Numbered from the stretch's first letter, positions 31,100 to 44,920 are shown. The stretch: DNA of 64,000 bases from Mugil cephalus (GCF_022458985.1 NC_061789.1:20254357-20318356), one strand, 5' to 3'. Notes: generated by a model from the letters alone, not told the origin. A program made the numbers and translations.

Positions 31100-33013
31100 T
31101 CACTCATCCTTTGATTGTCGCAAAACAGTAACCATCAGCCTGTCTGGCATGATTCTCAGTGGATGACTGCTCTGCGTATAGAAATATGGAAATAAAGTTT
31201 CTGTGAATGTGTCTGAAAATGCATATATGAGCGTGTTGTCAGTTGGGTCAAAAAAAGACACTGTCCCCCTGTTGTAATCCAGTTGCACTTTAACCTGTTT
31301 GGGTTTTTTTGAAAGGCTCAGTGTGGTGGGTGGCGAGGTCATTGCCCTGAAATCTCCATCCCGGAAACACAGGGTCCAGAAGCCGTTCTCCGGCCTGGCA
31401 GAGACCACAGTGTTCCTTGGTACAGACGAAGAGGCCACACCCAGCAGCCAGTCATGATTGCTTCCTGTTTCCACAGTCCAGCAGTGACTTCCTGAACCAA
31501 GCGCACTCATCCCTACTACTTCAGCGCTCATGTGGAAGCGCTCTGGGTTGTCAGGGCAACAACTGGGTTGCTTTGAGTAGTGGAGGGAAGTAAGGTCGTC
31601 AGACAGGATGAGGCAAGGGTGTGCTGTGTTTGGATCTAATGTTACAGGAGCTATAAGAAAGAGAAAGGAGAAAGGCTGCTATGTTAAACAGGGTGTGGGT
31701 TGTACAATCCTTCTCCCAGCCCCTGAACTTGACGAACATAATAATTAGATATACTCACTGTAGTCAGCATGGTCCAGCATTTTCTCCCAGACTCTGTGCT
31801 TGAGGTTCCATAGGTGTTTTGTCACGTCGATCAGTAACCCAGACATGTTGTCTGAACCGAGCTCTACGCTGTTACCTCTGTGATGACAGACAGAAAATAT
31901 TTACACTGAAGTTGCCCATAAGCCCAACTAGCCCATAAGGTTGTTAACCTACCTCTCTTGAGTGGCTTTAAAATTCTGGGGGGGGTAAAAAAGAATGTCA
32001 TACTGTAGTGGTTTTGCAAACACTAGTGAAATTGTTGAAAAAGGCCAAGCACATACCTTCAATAGAACTATATCATCTCCTTTCAGCTCCTCCTCTATGA
32101 GTGCGATGGTCTCCGTGATGGACAGAACCTCTGCAGAAATTTCTCTTATTTTGTCTTTCATTCCTGCAATCTTCTCTTCTTCTTCTCTCTTCACGGCTGC
32201 CAATCTGACCGACTCCTCCTTGAGGAGGACTTGGCGGAGCTGCTCAAACTGGCTTTTAATCTTGTTCTGTGTTTCCAGTGTCTGACTCTGGGGCAGGGCA
32301 GATAACCGCAAACTTTGAGTTATGTGATCAGACATTTTTTCAAGTTGTAATCTCATCACAGGTTACCTTGATGTACGTCAGCATGTCATCGGAGGTCCTT
32401 TGAATTCTTTTGAGGCTTTCCAGTTTATCTTGCAGCGTCTTCAGACATAAAGCGAGTTCATCCTGGACTTCAAGCAAGTTTCAGTCAGCACAGATCTGAC
32501 AGTTAAACGTAATGTTTTCACATTCAAGACTAACTTGGCAAACTGCATTCTAATCTTAGGTGTTACCTTACATGCTAATGGCTGAGTCACTCTGGTTTAG
32601 CTTAGTACAGAAAGATTTCTTACCTTACAGTCCAACACTGCCTCTTCTAAAGGGGAACAGTCGTGGGTCTTGTGAAGTTTGGAAGACTGGCACACCACAC
32701 AAATGGTTTGTTTGTCAACCAGGCAGAAGAGTTTAAACTTTTCTCCATGGAGATTACAGTTCAGCCGTTCGTCCTCCACTGAACTGAGCCTCTTGACCTG
32801 CAGAAGAGCCTCGCAGACATTTTTCAGAGCCAAATTGGATGGAGGATTGGACTTCAAGGCTTTTTTCCGGCAAACCGGACACTCTCGTGACCCAGTGTCC
32901 CGACATTTCTTCAGGCAGCTCCTGCAGAAACTGTGGCTGCATGACAGCAGAACGGGGTCCACAAAGATGTCACAGCACACTGGGCATGTGAGGTCGTCCT
33001 CTGAGACTGACAT
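31100..33013 (-). CDS. TRIM35-like RING E3 ubiquitin ligase (class IV TRIM)
   Basis: Six exons: 33013-32624, 32462-32367, 32287-32057, 31975-31953, 31877-31759 and 31650-31100. They join in phase to 469 residues. The exon sizes 96, 231 and 23 are the hallmark coiled-coil exons of TRIM genes. Residues about 10-52 form a C3HC4 RING (CPVC, CSH, CRSC, CPVC), typical of E3 ligases. A B-box 2 follows (CNLH, CLVD, CVVC, HKTH), then a coiled coil to about 245 and the 23-base exon coding NFKATQER. The last exon is a PRY-SPRY (B30.2) domain starting TPVTLDPNTAHP, with WLLGVA and LDYNRGTVSFFDP. All zinc ligands are present and there is no frame break. 'GSDNMSGLLIDVTKHLWNL' and the overall layout resemble fish TRIM35-like/NF7-like proteins, a family widely expanded in teleosts and sometimes linked to antiviral signalling. 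The exact orthologue is unresolved. An in-frame extension upstream of the ATG starts only with TTG. Confidence 0.9.
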
Positions 33014-33693
33014 TATTATTAGCCTGTTGAGAGAAAAATTTAATCCACAATTCAAAAAAGCAGTCTTCTAGTTGAACTCCTCAATGAATCCTCTGTCAAA
33101 AACAGCAACATAACTTAGTCTACTGAAAGGCGCAGAGAGCACTAACTGCTTATCTGTTGTTCATGGCCTGAAGTAGTTTATGCTCTTGGTTTTCCTGTGT
33201 AAGTCTGCTGTGGGAGTAACTCAAATCATGCAGCAGTGTGGGAAAAAAATGTCGTTTGTAGAATAGGAAGCAGGAAATACGGTCCTATTGGCTAGTTGTT
33301 AAAGGATTCATAAGTGGTTGGTTACTTGTTTCTAGTCTGGAATGAATTGTCATTTAGGAATGTTGTGATGCTGGCATCTATGTCGACAGCCTGAAGCTGT
33401 TCACAAACTAAATTATCTTGGGGTACGGAAGCATTGTTGTCCCACCCTCCAGTGGCATTCACAGTACAGCTTCTTGACACAAACTGACAAAGCAGTCTGA
33501 AAGGTTACCTCCACTGACAGCATTTTGATTTATTAAACCAGGCTTGTTAAGAAGTTCCACAAAGCAACATGATTTACAAAATATAAATAGATATATTAAT
33601 ATATACATTTTAAATAAGTGGCAGTCAAACACTGAATAACCACTATTCTTGTTAAGTCTGACGGGGGGAGGCATTGCATTTACATGTGGACTA
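33014..33693. other. Upstream region of the TRIM gene
   Basis: AT-rich, no gene seen. It presumably contains the TRIM promoter and any 5' UTR exon, but I cannot place a transcription start. Confidence 0.4.
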
Positions 33694-34215
33694 TACACCG
33701 ATCAGCCAGAACATTAAAACCACTGACAGGAGAAGTAAATAATATTGACCATTTTGTGACCATACAATGTTTTGATTTGCTGGAAAACATTTAGACATGG
33801 CATTCCCATGGATGTTACCATGTATCACCCGCCTACACCAGACCAGGCACCCTCATGGAGTTTTTCATGCCACCGTCGCCCCGTCGGTTTTTGTGAAGCG
33901 TCTTGACACGATTTGGGTTGTTATTGGCGCTGTATAAATACAGTGAACTGAATTGACCCCATAGGAATGACACCCTTGATGGTAGCCATCCCCAGCAGGA
34001 TGCAGCCTGACACAGACACGCACACAAAAACACTTTAGGAACAACTCAAAAAACATGAACAACAGCACAAGGTGTTGACCTAGCCTCCAAATTCTCTAGA
34101 TCCCAAACGGATCAAGTATCTGTGGGACGATCCACAGAGGCCACTCTCCTCAACCCAAAGGGACCCGTGTCCATTCTCTCACAATGTCATCATAATGTTG
34201 TGGCTGATTGGTGTA
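33694..34215 (+). mobile_element. Non-autonomous TIR element, copy B (both ends present)
   Basis: Starts 'tacaccgatcagccagaaca' and ends with the inverse, '..gttgtggctgattggtgta'. The termini pair over about 25 bases and the termini begin with TA. The interior contains a short L2-type 3' tail (33886-33957), an insertion absent from the sister copies. No protein-coding capacity is evident. It lies about 600 bases upstream of the tubulin start codon. Confidence 0.75.
33886..33957 (+). mobile_element. Short L2-type 3' tail nested in TIR element
   Basis: Reads 'tttttgtgaagcgtcttga', then 'ttattggcgctgtataaata', then 'gaactgaattga', matching the 3' end of the L2 copy at 2270-2347. It could come from an L2 or from a SINE that shares the L2 tail. 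It splits the sequence around 'accctcatgg' and 'ataggaatgac', which is continuous in related copies. Confidence 0.7.
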
Positions 34216-34652
34216 AAGTGGCATTGTAATGTAAAAGAATTTAGGCCATCACATCATTAAAAATGTGAGAAAAAAAAAATAACTTTGTTGAGGAAAGAAA
34301 GAGCCTGACTTGTGAAATGTGGCAGAGAATTAAAACCTCTTGGCCCTCGTTTTCTGGCTTTTTGTCTTGACACAAAAACAGACTTAACAGCACCAACAAT
34401 CCTTGATACTTCGGAATATCAAGCTAATACTGATCAAAAGTATCAAGTGGTCCCCCAGATTGATACATTTTACATGTTAGCGTTGTTGTCCTTTCAGAGT
34501 TGACTGGTGTTTTGGGTTGGATGTGAGGATCGAGTGAATGTCAAGACATCTATATAAACGCGTCAAAATGTGAATCTTGTGTGATGCCGTCCTTCGCATC
34601 CTATCCGCCATTTCCACGGGTTTTGGTTCCTCCCACTCTCCTCCGGTCTTTG

Positions 34653-34673
34653 GTTGCCATGGCGATGACGTCA
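34653..34673 (+). promoter_or_regulatory. RFX X-box-like site followed by a CRE
   Basis: GTTGCCATGGCGAT at 34653-34666 differs at two positions from the RFX X-box palindrome GTTGCCATGGCAAC. It overlaps the start of TGACGTCA at 34666-34673, a perfect CREB/ATF site. The pair lies about 155 bases upstream of the tubulin start codon. RFX factors drive ciliary genes, and class IV beta-tubulins include the main axonemal isotype, so a regulatory role is plausible but unproven. Confidence 0.5.
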
Positions 34674-34827
34674 AATTGCACCACAGTTTCAGTCCAGTAG
34701 ACGGTCTGAGAGGAGGTGCAACAACACAAGTCCCGGACAACCGACAGCAGGAGCTGATCATCCGGTGAATCTCGGCTGCCCCGACTCCCGTCTCCTCCTC
34801 GATCGTCCTCTTATCCATCCGTCCAAA

Positions 34828-37065
<2,238 letters not shown>

Positions 37066-37377
37066 AACCTTAAGCACCCCTAGCTGCCAAAACACCATTT
37101 CTCCTCCCTAGCCCCACCCCTTTCATTTGTCTCCATCATGAATTAAATGGTCTGCTACACTGAATTACTGTCACCATCTAGACCACTGCTGCGCTGGTGT
37201 TAGACTTCAATGTTAACTGGTACTAGTAAAAGTTTTGGTTGAAATGTGTTTTGTTTGTAAATGTGCTAAAATATTGACATCCTGTCATCGGTCCCATCAT
37301 CACCTTGCTCAGCCCAAAGGCAAGTGATTTTAACTGTGAAGCCTTGAAGCTAGTCTTAAATGATTAAAGTCTAATTT
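37066..37377 (+). other. Tubulin 3' UTR with poly(A) signal
   Basis: Unique sequence after the stop codon. ATTAAA at 37363-37368 is the best poly(A) hexamer, about 300 bases downstream. An earlier ATTAAA sits near 37142. Confidence 0.5.
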
Positions 37378-37987
37378 AAAGGCCCCTCGTATGTCTCTGA
37401 GTTTTACTGTTTTTATTTTATGTGTGATATGCTTGCACGCCTCACAGCTAAGTCATACGTAGTGCATCCATGAGGCTTCCATGTTTTTTCTCTACAAATT
37501 ACTCTTTTATTTAAATGCCCATACGTCAGGATTTAGTAATCAATTCTACACACATTTGATTTAGTTTGATAATTTAGCAGTTGATGAACACAGGAAGTAG
37601 ACACACTGTAATATAAAAGAGATCATATGCAAGTAATACACACGGGTCAAGGTCAATTCATCAGGAACATTTTATCAGGCTGAAACGAATCCAGCCAACC
37701 CTAAAGGTAAACTCATTTTAGCAGATTGGCTACAGCCAAGGTAAACTTCTGCATATATGGCACCTGTAATAAGTCAAATTGTAGGAGGCTTATTTGTTCA
37801 GAGCAAAGTGAACCTCAACTGAACATGGAACACATTTTCATACATAATTTTTACAGATCTTGTGTTGTACAGATGTACTTTGCCGTGTTGTATTCCATAT
37901 ATACACAAAAAGCTCAAAGTGATGATGAGAATTCTATTCATCACGACCTTTCATGACTGTGAAGTTTGATCTCTCCATTTAGAATGA
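37378..37987. other. Intergenic, no gene seen
   Basis: AT-rich unique sequence between the tubulin 3' end and a run of repeats. Confidence 0.4.
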
Positions 37988-38238
37988 ATTGACAATCAGA
38001 ACATAAAACGATCAGGCATGTCTGTATCTGTGGATCATCCCACAGATACGTGATCAGTTTGGGATCTAGTGAATTTGGAGGCCGGGTCGACACTTTGTGC
38101 TGTTCATCTTTTATTAGTTGTCCCTGAAGCGTTTTTGTGTCTGTGTCTGTGTCATACTGCACCCTACAGCAGGTCACTGCTTTGGGGTGGGGGTGCCGGG
38201 TCAGGTCTAGGTGAGTGGTACTAAGTAACACCCAGAAT
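37988..38238 (-). mobile_element. Non-autonomous TIR element, copy C (reversed, partial)
   Basis: Reverse-oriented relative of the elements at 26952, 33694 and 54468. It has 'gacaatcagaacat' at one end, 'atccacagatacgtg' matched by 'aagtatctgtgggacgatcc' elsewhere, and 'ctaagtaacac' at the other end. The distal part is missing. Confidence 0.6.
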
Positions 38239-38248
38239 ATTATGTGTC

Positions 38249-38440
38249 ATCTTCTATTGCTGCTTATCCTCACTAGGGTCGCGGGGGTTGTTGGAGTCTA
38301 TCCCATCTGTCATCACTAGCCTATCGCAGGACTAACACATAGACAAACAACCATTGACACTCACACTCACACCTAGGGTCAATTTAGGGTCACCAATTAG
38401 AATAATGAGCATGTCTTTGGAAGTGGGAGGAAACTGGAGT
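38249..38440 (-). repeat. SINE-like interspersed repeat, reversed copy
   Basis: Runs from 'gcttatcctcactagggtcg' through 'gactaacacatagacaaaca' and 'tcaatttagggtcaccaatt' to 'catgtctttggaagtggga', the reverse of the family seen at 61-175 and 20181-20325. It abuts the partial TIR element before it. Confidence 0.6.
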
Positions 38441-38661
38441 ACATAAAAGTAATGTAACAAAATCTGAATATATCTTCATTGATGACTTGAGTAGCGTGCG
38501 TAAACTTGTCATTCTCAGACTACCTCTGCATAACTCCCAGGGTCCAAAAAAAGACTTATTTATCCTTTCTTTAATGCAGGTCTTTAATGCAAATCTTGCC
38601 CATGATCTTATTTTTAACTTGAGTTGCAAAAGCAAATAGGCAGCGTAAAATATCTTATATA

Positions 38662-40215
38662 CAGTGGAGGAAATAATTATTTGGTCCCTCGCTGATTTTG
38701 TAAGTTTGCCCACTGACATAGAAGCGAACAGTCTATAATTTTAAAGGTATGTTCCTTTTAACAATGAGAGACAGAATATCAAAAACAAAGTTCACAAAAC
38801 CACATTATATAAAAGATATAAATTGATTCGCATTTCATTAAGTGAAATAAGTATTTGATCCCCTGCCAACCATTAACAACTCTGGCTCCCACAGACTGGT
38901 TAAATACTCCTACTCCTTAGACACACTGAAAAAAACATGTCACCTGCAGCAAAGACACCTGTGTCAATCAGTCACCTGTATAAAAGACACCTGTCGATGC
39001 AATCAATCAGACTCCAACTTCTCCACCATGGGCAAGACCAAAGAGCTGTCTAAGGACATCAGGGACAAGATTGTAGACCTGCACAAGTCTGGATTGGGCT
39101 ACAAAACCATAGACAAGAAGCTGGGTGAGAAAGAGACAGTTGTTGGTGCCAACATTTGAAAATGGAAGAAACACAAAATGACCATCAATTGACCTCGTTC
39201 TGGGGTTCCACGCAAGATCACACCTCGTGGGGTATCACTGATGATGAGGAAGTTCAGAAATCAGCGAAGAACTACAGGAGAGGAGCTTGCCAATGATCTC
39301 AAGGCAGCTGGGACCACGGTCACCAAGAAAACCATTGGTTTTCACACTATGCCGCAATGGATTATAATCCTGCAGTGCCCGCAAGGTCCCCCTACTCAAG
39401 AAGGCACATATACAGGCCCGTTTAAAGTTTGCCAATGATCACCTAAATGATTCGGAAGAGTCTTGGGAGAAAGTGCTGTGGCTCTTTGGCATCAACTCGG
39501 CTCGCCGTGTTTGGAGGAAGAAAAATACTGACTATGACCCCAAGAACACTGTCCCTACCGTCAAGCATGGAGGTGGAAACATTTTGCTTTGGGGGTATTT
39601 CTCTGCTAAGGGGAAAGGACGACTTCACCACATTGATGGAAAGATGGACAGGGCCACGTACTGTAAAATCCTGAGTGACAACCTTCTTCCCTCTGTCAGG
39701 GCACTGAAAATGGGTCGTGGATGGGTCTTCTAGCACGACAGTGACCCAAAACATACAGCCAAGGCAACAAAGGAGTGGCTCAAAAAGAAGCACATTAAGA
39801 TCATGGAGTGGCCAAGTCAGTCTCCGGACCTTAATCAAATGGAAAATCGAGTAGCAAAGTGACAGCCTCTTAAGGATTTGGAGATGATTTGCAAAGAGGA
39901 GTGGACCAAGATTCCTCCTGATATGTGCACAAAACTTGTAATTAACTACAAGAAACGTCTGACCTCTGTGCTTACCAACAAGAGTTTTGCCACAAAGTAC
40001 TAAGCCATGTTTTGCCAGGGGATCAAATACTTATTTCACTCGATAAAATGCAAGTTTGTTTATGTCTTTTACTTAAAGTGATTTCCTTGATTTTCTTTTT
40101 GATATTATATACCTTACTATTTGAATAAACCTACCATTAAAATTATAGTTTGTTTCTTTGTCAGTGGTCGAAATTACAAAATCAGCGAGGGATCAAATAA
40201 TTATTTCCTCCACTG
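38662..40215 (+). mobile_element. Tc1-like transposon with both inverted ends
   Basis: A 1,554-base element flanked by TA on each side (38660-38661 and 40216-40217), the Tc1/mariner target duplication. The ends are nearly perfect inverses: 'cagtggaggaaataattatt' at the left and its complement at the right, continuing past 'tccctcgctgattttg'. The inside holds one transposase gene (39028-40003). The matched ends indicate a recent insertion, but the transposase is broken, so it could only move with enzyme supplied from elsewhere. Confidence 0.93.
39028..40003 (+). pseudogene. Tc1-like transposase, inactive
   Basis: Starts [18 protein letters not shown], the N-terminal paired-like DNA-binding domain. 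It continues through '[16 protein letters not shown]' and '[15 protein letters not shown]' to '[13 protein letters not shown]' before the stop at 40001-40003. In-frame stops interrupt it, including one after 'VVGAN' and one before '[11 protein letters not shown]', and the frame shifts after 'TVTKKTIG'. The 'SPDLN' region normally reads SPDLNPIENLW, so the end of the catalytic core is also altered. The family's usual length is about 340 residues, which this span would fit. Confidence 0.9.
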
Positions 40216-40906
40216 TACATATTTCGATGTATGTGTATATATATATATATATACAAAGAAATTTCACAATTAAAACAGGACGATTGTCCCTCTTGACACT
40301 TGAAAAAGCATACCTGAATATTTAACAAATATTTAGTTATTTATTTGATAAAAGCATAAATAGACATGCTGTGACACTGTAGAACATCTACACTTGATTA
40401 TAGTGAATTACAATGTGCTGCATGGTGGATCTGATGGAATGTTTAAATAATGTGACTTTAAATTAGTGTGTGATTACTAAGAATAAGAATACTTACGGTG
40501 TAAACAGTAGCTGATTTCCTGGTTGAACCTTATTTTTTAGCAATCAGCTAGTCCTTTAAAATCACAAGTATGTGCACAATAGTAAAATATTTGATTACAC
40601 GTGAAGTGAATTTAAAAAAAAATATGTACATCATATGTACATGTACATCTTTTTCAAATGGAATGGACAGAAAATAGAGTTTGAGGTAAAAGACAGTGAA
40701 ATTGTGAACGGACTTAATCAAATCAAACATATTGTAATTTGTATATTAAGGCAGCTGGAAAAGAAAAACATTCATTAGTGGTTTAAAAATACTGTGGCTC
40801 ATCTCCTGCTTGTGAGAGCTCTTCTTCTGAAAACCCACTTGATGGTCCATCCAGATAGCATGTCGGAACAATTCAGTGCTTGTTGAAATGGAGTAGAAAT
40901 GCATTG

Positions 40907-40912
40907 TTTATT
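40907..40912 (-). promoter_or_regulatory. Candidate CRB3 poly(A) signal
   Basis: AATAAA on the minus strand about 120 bases after the CRB3 stop. Position-based inference. Confidence 0.45.
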
Positions 40913-41031
40913 GGAGTTCTTCAACTTGGAGAAATCTTTCTTTCAATGATCACCTCAAAGGAGAAAGCTTCATCAAACAGGATCGCTTCCTTGCCAGAGA
41001 GTGCAGCCTGTGTCCTCACCAGGTTTTGGAC

Positions 41032-42785
41032 TCAAATGAGTCTTTCCTCCTTTGGTAACTTTAGTGCATCTGGTGTGGTCACGCTCCGTGTGCCAGACTG
41101 TTCTTCAGCACTGGGCCTGTATGTCCCTTCCGTCTGCCGCTTCTTCTTCACCATGCAGAACAGCCATAAGAGAACACCTGCAACTATGACCACAACACCC
41201 ACGATGACTGGGACCACGATAGCAACAATGTTGACTGGCTGCAAACAAAAAATATATAGGACTGTTAACAGTGCTGATGGCAATGGATGCTTTCTGATGT
41301 TATTTATTGGTCATAATAAAAGCTATTCACTAACCGGGGTCTCAGGGGCAATCGTAGTGGTATTGGGAACCGTAGTGGTATTGGGAACCGTAGTGGTATT
41401 GGTATTGGCATTTCCTTGAGCGGTATAATTCCCTGTTAAAAGATAAAAATAACCTCAAAACACTGTGAAAAATGCTTTATGCTGTGAACTACACTGAAGT
41501 TATTATACTTGGATTCAGAAACAAGACCACACCCCATAATCATTCTATTTCCCACACTTACCTAGCTATAAAGGCGTGTCCCAAACCCCTCTCTCTCCAT
41601 CTCTGTTTATCTCAGTTCTCAACCCACACCCTACCCATCCTTCTTTTCTTCTGTCCCTCTTCCATCTGTTATTACAGGAACCTGGCACAGAGATTCAAAG
41701 CTTCCTGAGATGTGCCCCACCCTGAGTTTCACTTCCTGGGTTCCTCTACCATCATCCATCTACACATCCCACCTCCTTCATGTCTTTCCTTTAGCCCCTC
41801 TTTACCCCTTTACATTCATCCCCTTCAGTCCTGGTCGACAGAAATAAAATGGACATTGAAATAAAAACATTTGACACCAGTGGGGTTACATGTTTCCAAA
41901 TAACTATGGGAGATTTTATAAGTTACTGACCCTGGCAATTGTAAGATTGTGTTACAAGCCCGTTGTAACACAACAGACTTGTAGGCATTCCAGATCCTAC
42001 CAGTTCAGTGTCGCTATACAAACCGTTTCATCCATGGTCGGTCATGAGATTACTCAGTTACGTCAAGAAGCTACATTGTAACCACTTGACCAGGAGAGCT
42101 AGACATGGGGAGGAGAAGCTCAGGAATGCAGAGCGTACTGCAGCTACATGATCGACTCAGCCAAACGACAAAACGACGTACTGTTTTGAAATACTCAAAA
42201 AAGAAAAACTCAAGTTGTTTTTTTGTGTTTTTGTTTTATGATCTGTATTCACCCTAATAAGAAAGTTTCATTTTGAAAACCTAAACCCACCCCTATCACT
42301 TCCTGAGTCAATCATTCACTTAGGCAAACAGTAAACTTTCCAGGGACAAAAGTACAATGTGATAACAAACAACACAAGGGGGTAGCCATGATCGCAAATA
42401 CACATAATACATTGTGAAACTGAACTATTTTGCATAGTATGCAAAATTACTAACAATACTGTATATATTATACATCTCACTCACCATTCACAGTGTATTT
42501 CTTAATGCTTTTCTTGGTCTTACAATTTGCCTGCATGCCCATGCACGTTTTAAATTCTCTCAGGAATGTTTCCTTTGTTTCTTTATTTCTCAATGTGAGA
42601 CTTAATCGCTTTGTCTGTCTGCGTCTGCCGATGTGGTGTGACGGATGACTTATTAGTTTAGGAGTGCTGAAGATGGATACCAACTCACCCCACGCAGGAT
42701 TACTGCTCAGTACCAGCAGTAAAACACTCCCAACCACAACTCCAGGTATGGCCGGCACATCCGAACAAGCTGAACAAGTTGCCAT
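41032..42785 (-). CDS. crb3: Crumbs homolog 3 (CRB3), short apical polarity protein
   Basis: Three exons: 42785-42689, 41432-41335 and 41238-41032. They join in phase to 133 residues (human CRB3 about 120). CRB3 is a small single-pass protein that anchors the PALS1-PATJ and Par6 complexes at the apical membrane of epithelia. Residues 1-33 form a hydrophobic signal peptide ending NPAWG. Residues 34-65 are a short Asn/Thr-rich ectodomain with several N-x-T sites, including three NTTT blocks repeated every six residues. A transmembrane helix spans roughly 69-95. The cytoplasmic tail starts KKKRQTEGTYRPSAEEQ, which contains the FERM-binding motif, and ends in ERLI, the PDZ ligand of Crumbs proteins. 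The large Crumbs EGF/laminin ectodomain is absent, as expected for CRB3. It faces the tubulin gene, as in human 19p13.3. Confidence 0.95.
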
Positions 42786-44920
42786 CTCTACCCGTGACCA
42801 GCAGGCCAAAGTGAGGGCAGACGGGGACCTCTGGGCCCTCAGCTTGGGTCCATGTCATTGGGTCAGACATTCACTGCTTCCCTTGAACACAAATAAGACA
42901 CATTATTATCAGTAATGCAAAATATCTTCTTCAGCTCACTTTGACGCTCTAATCTGAGGCTGAGTCAGGCTGTAACACCACCAACACTGAGTCACATTCA
43001 GCCTGATGTTGAATCACTTTTGAACCTGCTCCAAGGGCGGGGAAATAACTTATTAATAGAAATATGAGAGCACTATCATACGCGCTGTAACTGTAAAATT
43101 AACCCTTCTCTCATTAGACTATTATTAGCAGTAATTAGTAATGTTAGTTATGAAGCGTGCCCTTATTCCGGCTGTTTTTAAACGGCCGAAGCAAAACATC
43201 GAACAGGTTGATTCGTCTCGAATAAACAGCTTCCGCCTCACCTTGTCAGAAACGAAACCCCACCAAATGTTCCGGTTTAAATGACAGGTAACATCTCTTG
43301 CTGCACTACTTGAATATATTCCTTAGTAAGCTGCTACATCCTCGGCTGCTCCACCAGTCGGTGTTTTATGTAAAGCAGGGTTCTTTCTTTCCTTTTTTTT
43401 CCCGTCTGCTCTTCGGATCGCCATTGGTCACATGGTTCAGTTTCGAGTTACAATACCTGAGCGCAGTTATCTACCTGCAGCAGGGCGGACAGATCCTCCT
43501 TTGTACAAAGTAGAAGAAAGGCGCAGTTTAGTGGAACAGAGCAGACCCGGGTACTCCTGTTGCCTTTAAAAAATAGTCTGTATAGGATCTAAAATCGAGC
43601 AAAAAATCCTCCAAATCACACGGATGTCATCACACGTTAGTCATAGTTTCTGACGTTTGGTGTAAAGTGAAATGTTGTTCTTTAGTCTAAGATACCAGGC
43701 CTCTCTCACTTTGCGCCTCCAACCTGCAGAAGAAGCCTTCGGTCCAATGTTTGACTACACTCCCTGCCCTCCTCTTACCTAGCAACCTGCCTGAGGATGG
43801 CGCCATGAAATAGCGCCTCCATCAGGTTTCATGTAGGCTACCCCCGTCATCATGAGAAAGGTTATCAACATTCCTGAGATATTTTAAGGATGAATTCGAA
43901 GGCCAGCTGGTTCATTGGGCTCTAATCCTCACCTAATCTCCCCCTTTTAGTCTCGGGGGGTCAAAGGAAATGTAGGCTGCTTTGGGCCTAATGTTTGCTG
44001 GTCAAATTTTCATTGGACTGTGTATGCGAGCACTGATGTGTTTTTGAAGAGCAGTGTAGACACCTATGGTGGAAATCAGTCTTTTATTAATGCATCCGTG
44101 AATGACACAAATGGAGATACTCGTTTGTGTGTAGCCTACCAGGCACTAAAATCAATAAATAAAATGATTGGGATTTGTAATTTAATGTGTGATTCACAGC
44201 AGACAGATCAGGGGTTCCAAATTTGATAAATCAGCAACTGATCAAATTCTCATGTGATGTTTACGGCCATTTATGTGGTCAAAGTTATCGTGGCATTACA
44301 ATAAAAACACAATGTTATTGCAGGATTTGAGATTTTGAGACTTCTCTGTTAACTGAAGAAACACCTCAGTTTTGATTCATTTTTGTTTTGTTTAGTGCAT
44401 CCAAGTCAGTCACTGTAGGATCAGACACACAATTCAGTGGACTTACTTTGATGATAAGGCAATGACTTTTGTGTCATTAAAAAGTTAAAACCATGACAGT
44501 GATTTATGCAATCAACGTTGAACTGTTTCTTGTGGGCATTGGGTCTATGAAATAGTGCCATTAGGGGGCAGTAGAGGCACTTCGCTTTCTGTTCGTTTTC
44601 TTTGTGGTGGCGGAGAACCCACAGCTTGCCGTAGTCCCAGTGAAACCTGGGTAGGAGAGTCATAGCAGCGGCAGGGCGGCAAACTGTCCTCAAATTTAAC
44701 GAGTCCTCGTTATAGTGAATACTGAGAAAGTGAGTATTCTGCCTGTATTTGTACACACAAGACAACATTTGGATTAAATAGAATATGAGCGCCTTGTAAT
44801 ACTGCTGTCGTAAAGTAAACCGCTCGTGTTGTAGTAGCGTTGCTTTTGAAGCATTCCCCGGGAAACCGGTTTTGAACGTTTGTTTTTGCTTTGTCCGTTT
44901 TTTTTAGCGCTCTAGCAACA
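42786..44920. other. Divergent promoter region between CRB3 and ASF1B
   Basis: No further coding exon seen. The two genes point away from each other. A minus-strand GT donor (GCTAG|gtaag) near 43779 within a less AT-rich stretch (about 43150-43900) could end a non-coding CRB3 exon. The ASF1B start lies right after a T-rich run at 44900. Individual promoter elements cannot be fixed by eye. Confidence 0.4.

Noticed and set aside
33014-33055. N-terminal extension of the TRIM protein
   Set aside because: The first in-frame ATG followed by the RING is MSVSEDD; the upstream extension starts with a non-ATG codon.
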